Origin: Sclerodactyla briareus
Taxonomy: Eukaryota > Echinodermata > Holothuroidea > Dendrochirotida > Sclerodactylidae
Direction of reading: 5' to 3'
Assembly (NCBI GenBank): GCA_026419785.1
Contig: JAODTK010005220.1
Location: 186,001 to 250,000, forward strand
Length of the DNA: 64,000 nt
Shown: piece by piece, positions 23,467-35,834 of the stretch
How the letters are laid out: every line of letters starts with the position of its first letter
Position numbering within the stretch: the first letter of the stretch is position 1
Notes under the pieces: generated by a model
What the model saw: only the letters and a program-made list of their open reading frames with translations
What the model was told of the DNA's origin: nothing
Databases searched by the model: none
Made by a program: the position numbers and the translations under genes

Positions 23467-24709
23467 TGTTCACACTTGTTGCGGATACGCTGCGATACGT
23501 ACGATACGATAAATTTATTCGGATGGAGTGTTCACACTTGTGCGATAAAAATGTCGTAAGATAAATTTATCGGACCGTCTCGCGCCAACATAACGGAGAG
23601 AGTAGTTGGAATTTTAGTGAGGGAGGAAACACAAGGTTTCACCTTTTGTCGCTTCATGCGGTTTTGAGGTGTGTGTTGAATGAAATTCGTTTTTGAGTAC
23701 CAAGAGTGTATTAATTTCAAAGCAATGCGAAGTTGTGCCTTTCTCAGTACGTGTAGGAGGCGGACACGTTAGACACCCAGTCCTAAATAGCATCGAAATC
23801 CAATTATACGGCGAAAGTGATGGTAGCCAAGAAAGCATTCAGTCCAAGTGAGCAAAGTACAGCAATGAGCTGAAAATTTGAGCTTGGTTACTCGGCTCAG
23901 AATGCATGTACAAATAATGCCTACGGCTATACCTGTGTACCTCACTACTTTCCTCACTGATAGACAGGGAACATAATTAACTTGGAGTTAAATCGACATT
24001 ACACCCCCCCCCCCCTATAGCTTATTCCCGTGCCTCTTCGTTTTATTCCCGCCTCTTTCTTCACCGAGGTAGGGTGAAGGTTCCGTCAATAAGTAGCTGT
24101 GATCGCGGGACCCTCTGGAAAAAACCCTCCTACCCTACTCCTCTCAAACAACCACAACACCCCATCCCCCCACTCACTACCAACCCGCCTATCTCCTGCC
24201 TTTGCATGCCACATGAGACTTCGTGGGCGCCGGCGTAACATGACCCTCCCCATTACCTCCCCGGTCACGCTACTATCGTTAAATGGGGAGGCTTCTGGAT
24301 TCGAACTGAAAATAATGTTTGTGAGGTCCCACTGGCATGGCGGCAAATAGGGCCGAGAAGCTCATTCAGGGGCCAATGTCTTCCCGGATACGTCAATACC
24401 CAGACCATCATCCACAACCCCCTGATTGGTAGAACTAAAACCCCACTTTCACGCTAAACTTCCCCCAAATGCCTGTTTGGCGTTCAATACTCTTTGCAGA
24501 AAGAATTGCCACAGTTTATCACTGATGCGCATATCGCATCCGAGAAAATTTTATGTACGATAAACGTAAAAATATTTTCAAAATCGACGTCCGATCAATT
24601 ATCGTATCGTATCGCACAGTGTGAACACTCCTATTTGAAAATAACATTTTAACTCGACGTTCGATGAATTGATCGTATCGTATGATCGTTGATCGCACAA
24701 GTGTGAACA
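23467..24709. mobile_element. DNA element with doubled terminal inverted repeats
   Basis: Left side: TGTTCACACTTGT at 23467, repeated at 23529 as TGTTCACACTTGTGCGATA. Right side: CGCACAGTGTGAACA at 24613-24627 and CGCACAAGTGTGAACA ending at 24709. Subterminal sequence on both sides is rich in CGATACGATAAATTTATCG words. The arrangement gives nested inner and outer inverted repeats about 1.1 and 1.24 kb long. No target duplication was convincing (flanks GCCGCT and GCACAC). The interior has a C12 run at 24004-24015 and no recognised gene. Confidence 0.7.
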
Positions 24710-25095
24710 GCACACGGGGCAAATAGGACCTCTCACATCGAAATTTAACGCACGGCGTACGATAATGACTGAGCCTATCGTGTCACAGTCATAGGGGTTC
24801 ACTGACATTGAAACAGGTACGCACTCGATGATCTCGGAGAGTAACATGGCATCGCTATTCAGCTATATTACATATCATTTATCGAATTTCGAATAGTTAG
24901 GTTCAATTCTACAGGTAGGCCTACTGTTTTCTTCAAGTCAGGTTCATTTTAATAAATCGAGTTCATACTTTGTATGTATGTCCCCCATGCATAAGCATGA
25001 TATGAACCCTATTGTTGGGGGTCCATTTCAAAAGTGCACTAAGGTCAAAGTCAGGAAAGTCCAGAAGTTGGTTCCGATTAGGTGGGTTAGAAACT
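24710..25095. other. Unassigned intergenic DNA
   Basis: No feature recognised. The first 130 bases still contain CGATAATG and ATCG words and could be an extension of the preceding element. Confidence 0.4.
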
Positions 25096-25627
25096 CAAGC
25101 GGCGGTTCGGTTCCAGCACGCGGGCGGGCGGGGCGTCTAAAATCGCTCATCGTTATTTTCAACAGAGCCGTTTCAAGCAGGGGCGGGCGGGCGGGCGGGC
25201 GTTTCCGCGAATCGGTCATTGTTTTTAGCGATTTTTTCCGCCCGCCCGCGTGCCGGCGTGTATTTGTAACGATTTCAGCGGATTTCCCTGCATCTCACCG
25301 ATTGTAACCGGATAATGGAGAGTGAGGACAATTTTAGTTTCAAATAATGTTCCAAACAGACATTCACAAACTGTTTCAACACCAGGGAGAGATTTTATAC
25401 AGATTGTCTCTAGTTTTAACGGCCAGACCAGACACCTATTTTGAACACAATACCATGGTTAAACCATTGATATGTCAAGTAGTTGTGATTTTAAATCTCC
25501 AAAACCGTCAATTGTGAAGTTTTTTTATTTAGGGGCCTCGTACGTAATAGTGGGAATTAGAACAATGGTTTTCAGAAAAGAAACACCGGGTTTAGTTTTA
25601 AACAATAGTATGCGTCCGGTGATCCGG

Positions 25628-25695
25628 TTGTAATAATAATAATAATAACACTTAATAATACTAATAATACTAACAACATGATAATAATAGTAGTT
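25628..25695 (+). repeat. TAA microsatellite in array unit 1
   Basis: (TAA)n with CTTAATAATACTAATAATAC interruptions, at the position where unit 2 has (TAA)n at about 26255-26360. Confidence 0.9.
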
Positions 25696-26254
25696 TAGAC
25701 TACATCGGTTTCTTATATAGCACATATAAACCACTAAGCCGCGTTCCATGCACGCGGGCGGGCGGGCAGGGCGGGCAGGCGGGCGTCTGAAATGCTCACC
25801 GTATTTCAATGGAGGCCGTTCCCATGAACGCGGGCGGGGCGGGCGTTTCTCGAATCGGTCATGTAGCGATTTTGCCGCACGCCCTGCGTGCCCGCGTGGT
25901 ATCTCGTAGTCGATCCGAATTCCCTGCAATCTCACCGGCTTTACCCCGATAATGGAGAGTAGAGGACAATTCTATGTTCAAATTAATGTTCCAAACACAA
26001 CATTCATAACTGTTTCAACACCAGGGATGAGAGTTTGACAGATTGTCTCTATTTTAACGGCCAGCCACCTATTTGAACACATATTTACAGGTTCAAACCA
26101 TTGATATGTCAAGTATTTGCTAATAAATCTCCAAACACCAGGCAATGTGAAATATTAGTGGGCCGTACGTAATCGGAATTTATATAAGAAAACAATGGTT
26201 TTCAGAAAAAACACCGGTGTTTAGTTTGAAACACTAGTATGCGTCCGGCTTTTT

Positions 26255-26265
26255 GTATAATATCA

Positions 26266-26297
<32 letters not shown>

Positions 26298-26360
26298 ATT
26301 AAAATAATAAATAATATAATTACAATAATAAGAATAAAATAATACTAATAATTAGTAGGG
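26255..26360 (+). repeat. TAA microsatellite in array unit 2
   Basis: Imperfect (TAA)n/(AAT)n run of about 100 bases, internal to the unit. Confidence 0.9.
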
Positions 26361-27699
26361 AACTACATGTTCCTATATAGCGCATACACACCAAAGCCGC
26401 GTTTCCATGCACGGACGGGAGGGGAGGGCGTCTGAAATCGCTCATCGTTATTTTCAACAGAGCCGTTTCCATGCACGCGGCACGGGCGGGGCGGGCGTTT
26501 TCTCGAAGGTCATGTAGCGAATTTTTCCGCCCGCACGCGTGTCCGCGTGTATTCGTAAATGATTTCGCAGGGATTTCCCTGCAATTTACGGCTGTAGGCC
26601 CGATAATGGAGAGTAGAGGAGTTTATGTTCAAATAATGTTACAAACCACATTCATAAATGTTCAACATAGGGATGAGATTTATACAGATGTCTCTATTTT
26701 TTTAACGGCCAGACACCTATTTTGACAACAATTTAAAGGTTAACCATCGATATGTAGTATTTGTTAATTAAATCTCCAAATCTTTGTCAATTGTGAAGTT
26801 TTCATAGTGGGCCGTCGTTAATCGTTGACATTAGAAACAATGCGTTTTCAAGAAAAGAAACACCGTGTGTTTGGAGATTGAATTAGCAAATACTTGACTT
26901 ATCATCGGTTTTATTTTTTTAAACAGGTAAATATCTGTTCAAATAGGTGGATGGCGTTTTGAATATAGACACAATAGGCGGGAAAATCTCATCCCTAGTG
27001 TTGAAACAGTTTGAATGTTGTTTGGAACATTTTGCGAACCTGAAAATGTCCTCTACTCTCCATGTCGAACTTTCAAGGCCGTAATGATTGCAGGGAAACA
27101 CAGGGAAATTGATGGCAAAAACCACGCGGATACGCGGGGGGCTGGAAAAAAAACGCTACATGACAGATTCGGGAAAAAGCCCACCCGCCCGCCGCGGCAT
27201 GGAAAAAGGTGCTCCATTGAAATAACGATGAGCGATTGTAGGCGCCCGCCCGCCCGACCCGCGTGCATTGGAAAACGCGGTTAGAGTGAGAAGAGGTGCG
27301 TGACTCGACAAAAACGCCCGGCGCCCCTGCCCGCCCGCCTCCATGGAAACGCGGCTTCACTCGCGTTGTCCGCGTGCCCGCCGCTTGCATGGAAAAGCGC
27401 GGCTTTACGAATACTAAATAATTCAGTAATTATATATGGAACCCATAGGGTTCATGTACTCAATAGAGGAATATGTTACAAATGTAACTAGGTTCTAGCC
27501 GTAGGGTGGGTGATCTGCAGACTGCAGTCGCATGAAGCCAATGGTCATGTAAATATGACTCGACGTTTTGTGCCTCTTATTCATTACAATCTGACAGCCG
27601 AACCTAGCTCCATACCGAATTAAGCCAGTTTCGGAGTTACAGGTTAATGATATGATTAATGATAGTGTGTCAAAGGTCACAGGGGAATGACCGCAGTTC

Positions 27700-27945
27700 G
27701 GACGTTGAACGTACATTGCGCAGCTCAGATTGCAGAAAAGGATCTTTAGAAAATCCCCTGCCGAAAAATGTCGAAGCCTGCCAACACAAAACTTCACAGA
27801 GTTCCCTCAATAACATATTAACAAAACATCCGAAAACTGATTGGTTGGTTTTCAAATAGTGGGGACAGGTTGAAATGAGCCGATTGATATTAACATGGGG
27901 GGGGGGGGGGGGGTGGATCCGGACGAATTCGTCTATTCCACGATA
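27700..27945 (+). repeat. Second copy of the poly-G-bearing dispersed repeat
   Basis: Plus-strand partner of 12240-12460, with CCCCTGCCGAAAA, GCCTGCCAACACAAAACTTC, GATTGGTTGGTTTTC.AATAGTG and a G17 run at 27897-27913. Confidence 0.7.
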
Positions 27946-28870
27946 TTGGTTTGTGGTGAGCATGCGCAATTAGAAATACGAACTGTGACATTCAAGACGG
28001 AGGGAGGGGGGGTGAGGGTGACCACAGGCAGGATCCCGTCAATGGGGCGTCGTTAACCAGGAATTGTGATTGGGGTGGCCATGGGGGGGGTTATAAGGGG
28101 AGGGGTGTCCCCCTCCTCCTTTGGAATTTTTTTTTTTTTGCATTTTTAGGAAAAACCATCAGAGAAATATGGTTAAACCTTTGCCATCATTCGAAGTAAT
28201 TTTTTCCTATTTCAACGTGGCTTCAGATCATAGGGTACATGTTTCTCCATTTTTTTAAGGGGGGGGGGGCCAGAGTTTTTGTCCCAAATCTTGGAGGAAC
28301 CGCATGATGGAAAAGTACTACCGCGCGAGAAAGGCGCGAAAAAATTGCTTGGTCTGATTCCTCCTGAATTCGCCCGCAAAATTCCGAATTTCGCCCGTTT
28401 GTCTTGAATTTTGATCATTTTTGCCTGTATATTTGGTCTCAATTTTTTATCCTTTTTCGGCTCTCTAATTTGGACGAATGAATCAAATGTCTTGGTATGA
28501 ATTTGAGGGGGGTGTGTACGCTCATCCTCTTATGGCCATTGCCTTCAGCTGGCCAGGGATGTGCCAGGATGATAATAGTCAAGGATCAACACTTGCAATA
28601 AATCTAAAGAAAAACAAACTAATTTGACCGAATTCAAAAATAGGTTAGTTTGCGGTTTTGCATTAAAGCAGACAAAACAAACCACGGCTATATGCGCAGG
28701 AAGCACGCAATTTTGTTGCGCATTGCTTGGATATCATCGATATATCCCCCTATAGGCGTACGGGGGTCAAAAATTTCTGGGGAGGGGTTTTTCATCATTT
28801 TGCAACACTGTTTGTGCCCGAACTGGAGCTAGTAGTGCCCTCCCCCCTTGCACCTCGCATAGTTGGGTGA
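27946..28870. other. Unassigned low-complexity intergenic DNA
   Basis: G- and T-rich patches (28083-28140, 28255-28270). GCGTACGGGGG near 28756 resembles an hAT-like terminal motif, but no partner end was found. No gene recognised. Confidence 0.4.
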
Positions 28871-29225
28871 ATCTTGACCAAACAATTGAACTCTTCAAGC
28901 AATTTGACTGGAAATGAGGAGAGCGGAACAACCTAAGTGACAAATGTTGTGGAGGGGTACTAAGCCCCCTCCCCCCCCCCCCTCTCGTCTGCCAAGGTCT
29001 TTAATGATGTGAACGAAACTTGCCGCAAAGCTCCAAAAGGGTTAAAAAAAAAGTTGTTGTAAATCTAACGGGTTTTGTTAACCTTTGGTTTACTGCGCGC
29101 GAAGCGCGAAAAATTTGACACCGCTGTTGGGATATTGACCAAAAAATTGGCTGGTCAGAGGAGATTTCGAGCAATCTGACTAGCAAATGATGAAAGAGAG
29201 AGCCGCATAATTGCCAAATGTTGTT
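28871..29225 (+). repeat. Diverged tandem duplication, ~265-bp period
   Basis: Segments 28871-28955 and 29131-29225 share CTTGACCAAA.AATTG, AGCAATYTGACT.G.AAATGA, GAGAGC and CAAATGTTGT. Between them are a poly-C patch (about 28968-28982) and the palindromic GCGCGCGAAGCGCG at 29095-29108. Confidence 0.65.
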
Positions 29226-30113
29226 GTCATTAAGTGAAAAAATTGAAAGAAAAAAAATCGATTGGAGGGGGCATGGCCCCGTGGCCACCCCTGGCTAGGG
29301 CCATGTCCCTTATTGCAAAGTCAATGTAAAAATGTACTTTGAAAATCCTGTAACAAACGAACTATAGATGGGATACTTAATTGAAAGCTTACAAAACGTT
29401 TCTAGGGGAATAACCTATTCTCGAATTCTGTTATCATGCCGCCCAAAAAAAAAAAAAAACTTGCAAGGTGTAGAGTATATAGTCAACCTTGACTTCCCCC
29501 CCCTTCCCCTCCCCCCGTGATGTAATCGTGCCTAAATAGGCCTTGAAAGTAAAATGGAATAACTCCCGTCAACAGGCAAACATGCTATAGACCCCAAACT
29601 TTTTGGTTGGGGTTTTTGAAAGGCCATTTTTCACCTGTGCTATAGTTTAAAGGACCTTGTCATGGATCATTATTTGCACGAAATTTGGTATCCCGGTTTC
29701 GATCAGCTGGTGCGTAAGTTGTTTCCAGTGTATTGAGCAACTGCAATGGGAGAATCCTAATATGACCCCCAAATTCACTGATTCATTTTAATGGTGATCT
29801 GCATAGATTGGGAAAAGAATCTCTTGACGTTTCTTAAAAAATGTTTAAAAAGATCCTCAAGGCACCTAACACTTGCACAAAATACCGACCAAAGTTGAAA
29901 TTTTTCAAGAATGGTGAGCTAAAACTGCACCGAATTAGCAGCGCAGCTGTAGGCTTGAGTTACAACAGCAAGCACCACATTCACGATCGAAAATCAGATG
30001 GCCTAAAATTAGAAATAAACGGTACAAGACTTATTTCAATTCAGCTGATATTGGTTCGAAGTAGTTCACTAAATAGCTTTGGAACATATCTGCAAAATGA
30101 TTCTATGGTAGGC
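29226..30113. other. Unassigned intergenic DNA
   Basis: No gene recognised. A 92-codon plus-strand frame at 29841-30119 (charged and lysine-rich at its start) matches no family I know. An A14 run lies near 29446-29459. Confidence 0.4.
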
Positions 30114-32606
30114 GTGTAGCCTGTTGAAGCAGGCGTTTTTGAGCTTGTTCACCTCGTATCAGCCTAGTCACTCCTATGTGCAGAGGGCAGTTACTAAAAC
30201 AATATGTTGCCTATCCGATCAGACGACCTAGGTATATACCAAAGAGGAATCTGCCCCCTCAATTTATGAGGAGTGGCTCCCGCATACGTAGGCTTTAGCA
30301 GGTTAGTAGGCGTGGGGATCAGCCATAAATCCGGAAAAGGTAGAACAACGGTTCGATTTGCGCAATATTTTCAACGTTCGTATGGCCAGAGAAAAATCAT
30401 AACCTTCGTGGTATTCAAGTAAAGTAATATAGCATTATTTAAGTGTGTTGGATAATGTGTTCCCTATGACCTCTGGACTCTTTCTTACAGGGGTCAACTA
30501 GTTAACGTTATCGGTACCTGGCGTTATTTTAGATATTCATCCCATTACCACCTTTAAGGACGCGGATACATTGTTTACTAAGGGGGGGGGGGGGGGTCTA
30601 ATATTCGTGCTGTAACAGACCGGTTCCATCTCTATGTGCGCGCAGCAAACATCACGAGCGCGTGGCGGGAATTCTCTTCGGCGTAGGTCCATGGCATGCC
30701 ATAGTTTAGTGCCCTGGAAGCTTAGGATCTAGTTCTCTCTATGCAATCCGAGGCTCATTTTGGGAACATTTTAAATCGTGATTTTGGTTAGAAGATTCTA
30801 GAAATTGTCACGACGATTCATATAATCCTGTGCCTAAACTGACGTCTGGGGATATCTCATAGGTCCAAGTCATCTCGCTCTTATAGATGTATTGCGGGCA
30901 CTTTGTGTGCTATACAACCCAGAAACGACCCAAGTGCGGCAACAGCGCACATCATAGGCGGGTAGTATTCAGTCCTTTCGTGTGGATCCATAGCCTCACC
31001 ATAGTGCTCTGGAAACTGTGGAATCCTAGATACCCTCTAGTGATTGATCTGAGTCGCTTTGAACACTTTTTGGTGATTTTGGTTGAACGGAGATCCTAGA
31101 AAAGTTATCAAGACTATTCATATAATTCTGTGCATCATGTAACGGACGTCTGGAAATATTAATAGGCCTAGGTCTAATCATACCGCCCTTCAGTGGGCGT
31201 ACACACGTGGGGGTCCACCCCCCACCCCCTACATGGCCAAAGTGACCACAAATTTTTTTAACACAAAACTAGAAACTACTTATTTTTGGCAGTTCAGTAG
31301 AGGTTTTCGCAGCTGTCATTTAGGCAATATTGCAGCAATATGCGTCTAGGGGCCCATAAAGTGTACTTATTTGCTAACAGGGGCAAAGGGGTCTTATGAG
31401 GGGCGCACTTCCCTTGGGTTTCGGCCTCAACCCCCCCCCCCCCCCCCCCCTCAAGATAAATTCTCTCGTTTTTAAGCTCCTGACGCCCTCGCGGCGGTCA
31501 GTTTCGAGGACAACTTCTGTGCCGCCTATACCACAACAACCACACATCACTATCGGGATAGCGCGATTGCGCGAAGTCCCTGTGGTGTTGGTCAGAGCCC
31601 CACTGTTATAGGCCCTGAAGCTGGTTGATTCATGATGCTCCCTAGTGCAATTAGCCTGTTGAAACCGGCGGGTGTTTGACTTGGTTCACCTTGTATCAGC
31701 CTCATTCATCTCATATGTTCAGGATGACCCTTTTAATAAACCCATCGGTGATTTTGCCTACACCAACGCCTGTTGCCATTGGCGTTGTGCTCGCTGTGAG
31801 CTAAATGCAGGCGGTACTAGTGGGCGGTGCGAGGTCAACTTTGATTGCGCAATCGGACATTTTTTCTTTCCCTAAATTACGGAAACGGGCCGATCCGCTT
31901 TGAAAATTATCTATTGGTCGATTTTGTAATTATGTTAGACAACCTCCACCAACCAAGTTTTGGCATGTTAGATGGATATTCTTTTTTATTGCCCATTTGG
32001 AAGGATTCATTTTTTGCGAACTCTGCGGCGATACCAAAACAAGCCGCAATACGCCTCGCATGCCCGAAACAGTGATTCGCTGAAGTTTAAAGGGCTCAAA
32101 TGCAATCATGTTTCGGTAATTTCTCATTTTCGGTATTTTGAAAGTTATTGAAAGTCTTCTGTAAAATTCATGACCTATTAAGGGGCGATTTTTCCGCGAA
32201 CCTATCAGGGTTGCCTCCCATCCATACCAAGCCCGTGTTCACAGCCTACTGACATCCCGTCCCCACCGAATCGTCTAATGAGCAAATCCCATTTTTTGGG
32301 ATTTGTCAAACGAAGCCTCAAGGTGACGATTTATGTTTGTAATATTCGATCATGGTATTTACGAAAGAACGATAGCCCCCTCTATTTAAGGAACAAGCTT
32401 CTCCATAACGTCGGCATTTAAAAAACCAGGCTCATATTGCAATCTGAGGCTTCATTTTGAGGACATTTTTTTTTTTGGTTGACAGGCGAATTCTTGGAAC
32501 AAAAAACCTTTTTTTTTTTTTTAAAGACGATTCATATAATCATGTGCATCATATAACGAGATGTCCTGTGGAGTGTTGACATCAGCTATAGGTCTACCCG
32601 GCCGAG
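30114..32606 (+). repeat. Region of diverged direct duplications
   Basis: The block GCCTGTTGAA..GGCG...GTTCACCT.GTATCAGCCT occurs at 30114-30180 and again at 31653-31720. A second block (TGCAATC.GAGGCT.CATTTTG, GATTTTGGTT, GACGATTCATATAATC.TGTGC, GACGTC.GG) occurs at 30741-30886, 31046-31190 and 32437-32606. Order and orientation are kept, so a unit of very roughly 1.5 kb seems to have been duplicated, with an extra partial copy. C20 (31431-31450) and G15 (30582-30596) runs lie inside. No coding function seen. Confidence 0.65.
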
Positions 32607-33970
32607 CATATTGCAAAGAATCCTAAATGAATAGTCGAAACCGGTGAATATATAAGTCTATAATGCCTTAGACGGCTTGATCATACTTTCTTTTTCTTTT
32701 TTTACGAGAAACTGGTTAGTCCAACCATGCACTCCTCGACTCGAGTTGCTTCCAAGCCTAAAGCAGGATTGGGCAAGTAGTTTTCCCGTCTGAACATCAA
32801 AGCCGGACGATAAATTTGTATACAATACAAGCGTGGCGTGCAAGTGGATGGGACCCCCAGGGACCCCCCCCCTCCCAACAGGGGTAGTTGCCCCTCCACC
32901 ACCCGTTCTAACAAAGAGCGAGAGGACCAATCGGGGAATCGAAGGCAGAAACGGATTTGAAGGAGGAGGCAGGAAAAATAGAAGAAATATGGAACAACAA
33001 ACATCCTGAACTGATATCTAAAACATGTGAAAGTGACGCTATGATCAAGCCGATATTCACCGACCTAATTCACATAAAGGGGTCTGACATTGTTAAAAAA
33101 TAAGAATGCATTCTTCTGAAAAAGGGGGCTGAAGCCGGAACAACCCCCCCCCCCCCACCCCTAATTGGCTCTGCGCCTGAGTTTGAATAGAAACCTTATA
33201 CTAGATTGGCCTCCCCTTGCAAAAGGACCCTATCCTTCTGTACTTACCGTCCAGATATAGGCCTACTCGGCACATTCTGCGAAACCCGAATTGATCTAAC
33301 ACCACTATATACTGAGCGTACTAGGGACGGGCTGAACACCACGGTAAAAAACTAACATGTGCTGGCGGTAACCCGCCGACGTGTAATCCCCGCAGAAACA
33401 GCCTTTTGTTGCATGGCCTCATTCAGAGGAAGCCATGAAATTATGCGCATCTGACTTCCCGTGGTCCCTACCCCTAACCCTAACCCCCTACCCGAAAATG
33501 TCCTAACCACGTTGTTCATGATCAACTGTAATCCACATTCTCCCGATTTTGTTCAAGATCGATAAGTTAGAAAATCGCCATGATTTATCAACTGCCTCCT
33601 GTTTCTGTGGATCGGAAATTATCTTCATGTGTTTAGGACTACTCAGCCACCTACCGAGTTTTGTTCCAATCCGCTTAAGTTAGAGAAATCGCGGGAAAAC
33701 ACCATTTGGACCTTGAAATCAACATCATGTAATTCCGTTCGGGACCAACGTCTGGTCCTAACCCCACCAATTTTCGTGTGGATTAACTCGTTTTTCGTGT
33801 AAGTACCTGCAAATAGAGGGTACAACATGCCGCAATGGCCACTTTCCAATCATTCGCGAATTCACTAGGGCTATGCCGAACATGTGTACAAGTTGCAGAT
33901 CAATCGATGAAAGCGTTTACGGTTTTTGCGCTACTAACGCCTAAAGTTTTTTCAAGCGACGGCGGAGCCT
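32607..33970. other. Unassigned intergenic DNA
   Basis: No gene recognised. C13 run at 33144-33156 followed by GGCTCTGCGCCTG, which could be an hAT-like right end. Two telomere-like CCTAACC words near 33475-33487 are too few to matter. Confidence 0.4.
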
Positions 33971-33976
33971 GGACTG

Positions 33977-34018
33977 CGGGGGCGGGAGGGGGGAGGGGGG
34001 GGCGGGAGGGGGGCGGGC
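33977..34018 (+). repeat. G-rich tract with quadruplex potential
   Basis: About 42 bases almost entirely of G with single C or A spacers, giving many GGG runs closer than 7 bases apart, the standard pattern for an intramolecular G-quadruplex. Confidence 0.85.
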
Positions 34019-35834
34019 TACACACCCCAAAACCATAATATCCCTGGCACTCGAGTGTTGCGGATTAATAAGTGTCTATCTCCGACCCCCCCCCCTCTTC
34101 CAAAAGGAAGCATGGTCCGGAACGTTTCACATGTTTTTTTCACTGGGTGAGAGGCCCAGTCTTCCAATATCAAATGTTTTGAGTATCACACGCTCAGTCG
34201 TGGAACTTTCAGAACGTTTCGGGAATTATAAAATAACACTTGGGTTCTTACAATTCATAAGCCTAAAACAACAATGAAATCACCATTTGATTGCCCCCCC
34301 GATTCATAAGATGTATTATGGCCTACCATGCTTTCCCCTCCCTCTTGCTCACGGATTGAACATTAGGCGCGGAGGGGGGTCCAACGGATGACTTTATGGG
34401 GGCGTCAGATACCCCTTGCACCTCTCAACATGCCATTTAATTCGGCCCACTTATTCCCCCTTTTCAATTTTGTTCCTTTTTTTTGATTCCCCACTGATTT
34501 TTTTGTTTTTCCACTATGTCTTATCGTTTTTTCATTCCTCCCCTCCTTCATTCCCGTTTTGTGATCCTTCGATCCCCGTATTTGTCCTCTCGATTCTTTT
34601 TGCGGAGCGGTGGTGAAGGGTAAAATCCCCCCTGTGGGGGGAGGGGCGTCCATGCACGTGCTACCCACTGCTTCTAATATTGTATACAAATCCGTTCCGG
34701 CTTTCGTTTCCGACGGAAAACATTACTTGCCCCGATCCTGCTTAGGCTTTGGAGCACGCGATGTCGAGGAGTGACATTGTCTGGGTAACCATTTTTCTCG
34801 TAAAAAAAAAAGAGAAACAAGAAAGTGGTGATCGAGCGTAAACATTTTTTGGTGAGGCAAAAAGGGCGTCATTTGTGAGGCAAAACGCGTATTTTGCATA
34901 GCCAAAAACGGCATATTTTCGCAGGGTACACTGATATGAGGTAGACCGACTGTTTGTGCTTGAATAAAAACGTCTTCATCGCCAAGAAGTAACATGAATT
35001 GTCGCCAGTTCCCCTCCATCACCATCCTTTGCCGTGAACACTGAGTTATCATTAGTCCACCGGAGGTCGGAAAAACGTGACACATTTCGAAACCCCACCA
35101 ACTCAAGATGGTTCGCAGACGGCAAAAGTCCCCCTCCCCCCCTTACCCCCCCCCCAACGATTAGAGCTGTTATCCACCTCTGACGTCCTTCCTTCCTGAT
35201 TTCAGCACAGTGATTTCCAAGGGGGAACTCTCTGGAACTTGTGAATCAGTCCTCTGGATGGGTATGCCTATCGCCCTCCATTCTGAGAATCCTTAAGTGC
35301 AAGTTTGTGCTACGGATGTTACATTCACTATGCATGCCATGAACCGAAAACGTGGTGAGGGTTATACCTTTTTTTCGGAAAAAAAAGGCAGACGATAGGA
35401 TCCCCGTCCTAAAAACGAGGGGCTATCACTCTTGGGTATCCTTTAACTATACTATGGTTCGGATTTTAACCACTTGTTCGACAATGCGGCTGATACGCGT
35501 TGAACAAGTCAGCGCATGTTGCACCGGCTAGGAACAGCCGGTGAGTCTATCGGTCCCATTCACACCCATTCCTGTCCGTTAAATTCCAGACGCCACGTTC
35601 AACGGGCCCAACAGATTTTTATAGTAGCTGGACCAGGCTTGCATTCTATCGGGCTCAGGTTCGGTATAATCTGCACTCGCTCGCCATCGCTCGGGCTAAA
35701 AAGTAAAATCACAACAGCTAAAAATGAGATGGGTTGTTCGTGAGTAGAGGTGTACAGGTACTAGTCGTAGAAATTCAAATGTCAGACAACCGTTTGGTTG
35801 ATTCTCAGAGATTCAGAGCCGTGTATAGTATTTT
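34019..35834. other. Unassigned intergenic DNA
   Basis: C-rich and T-rich patches (34087-34096, 34460-34570, 35131-35155). A 127-codon minus-strand frame at 34723-35106 has protein-like composition (NWRQFMLLLGDEDVFIQAQT) but matches no family I recognise. It is the most gene-like unassigned frame in the window. Confidence 0.35.

Larger units (their letters stand above)
25096..27413. mobile_element. Array of GC-TIR elements: three forward units and one reversed
   Basis: Unit 1 is about 25096-25734, unit 2 about 25735-26394, unit 3 about 26395-26869 (3'-truncated), and unit 4 about 26870-27413 in reverse orientation. Each forward unit has a GC-rich head (CCGCGTTTCCATGCACGCGG and GGGC repeats, then AATCGCTCATCGTTATTT), a second GC block with GATTTTTCCGCCC, a common body (GATAATGGAGAGTAGAGGAC, GTTTCAACACCAGGGA, ATTGATATGTCAAGTA), a (TAA)n tract and TATATAGCGCATA. 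The head of one unit also closes the previous one. At 26869/26870 the sequence switches to the reverse complement of the body. Units match 15673-16498. Differences between units are mostly small indels. Confidence 0.85.

Noticed and set aside
25096..27413. CRISPR-like direct repeat array
   Set aside because: Units are about 650 bp with inverted termini and microsatellites, and the DNA is eukaryotic.
33470..33490. Telomere-like CCCTAACCC sequence
   Set aside because: Only about two repeat units, within ordinary C-rich DNA.
34723..35106. Possible host exon on the minus strand (127 codons)
   Set aside because: Protein-like composition but no recognisable domain, splice context or repeat match. 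Left as unassigned.
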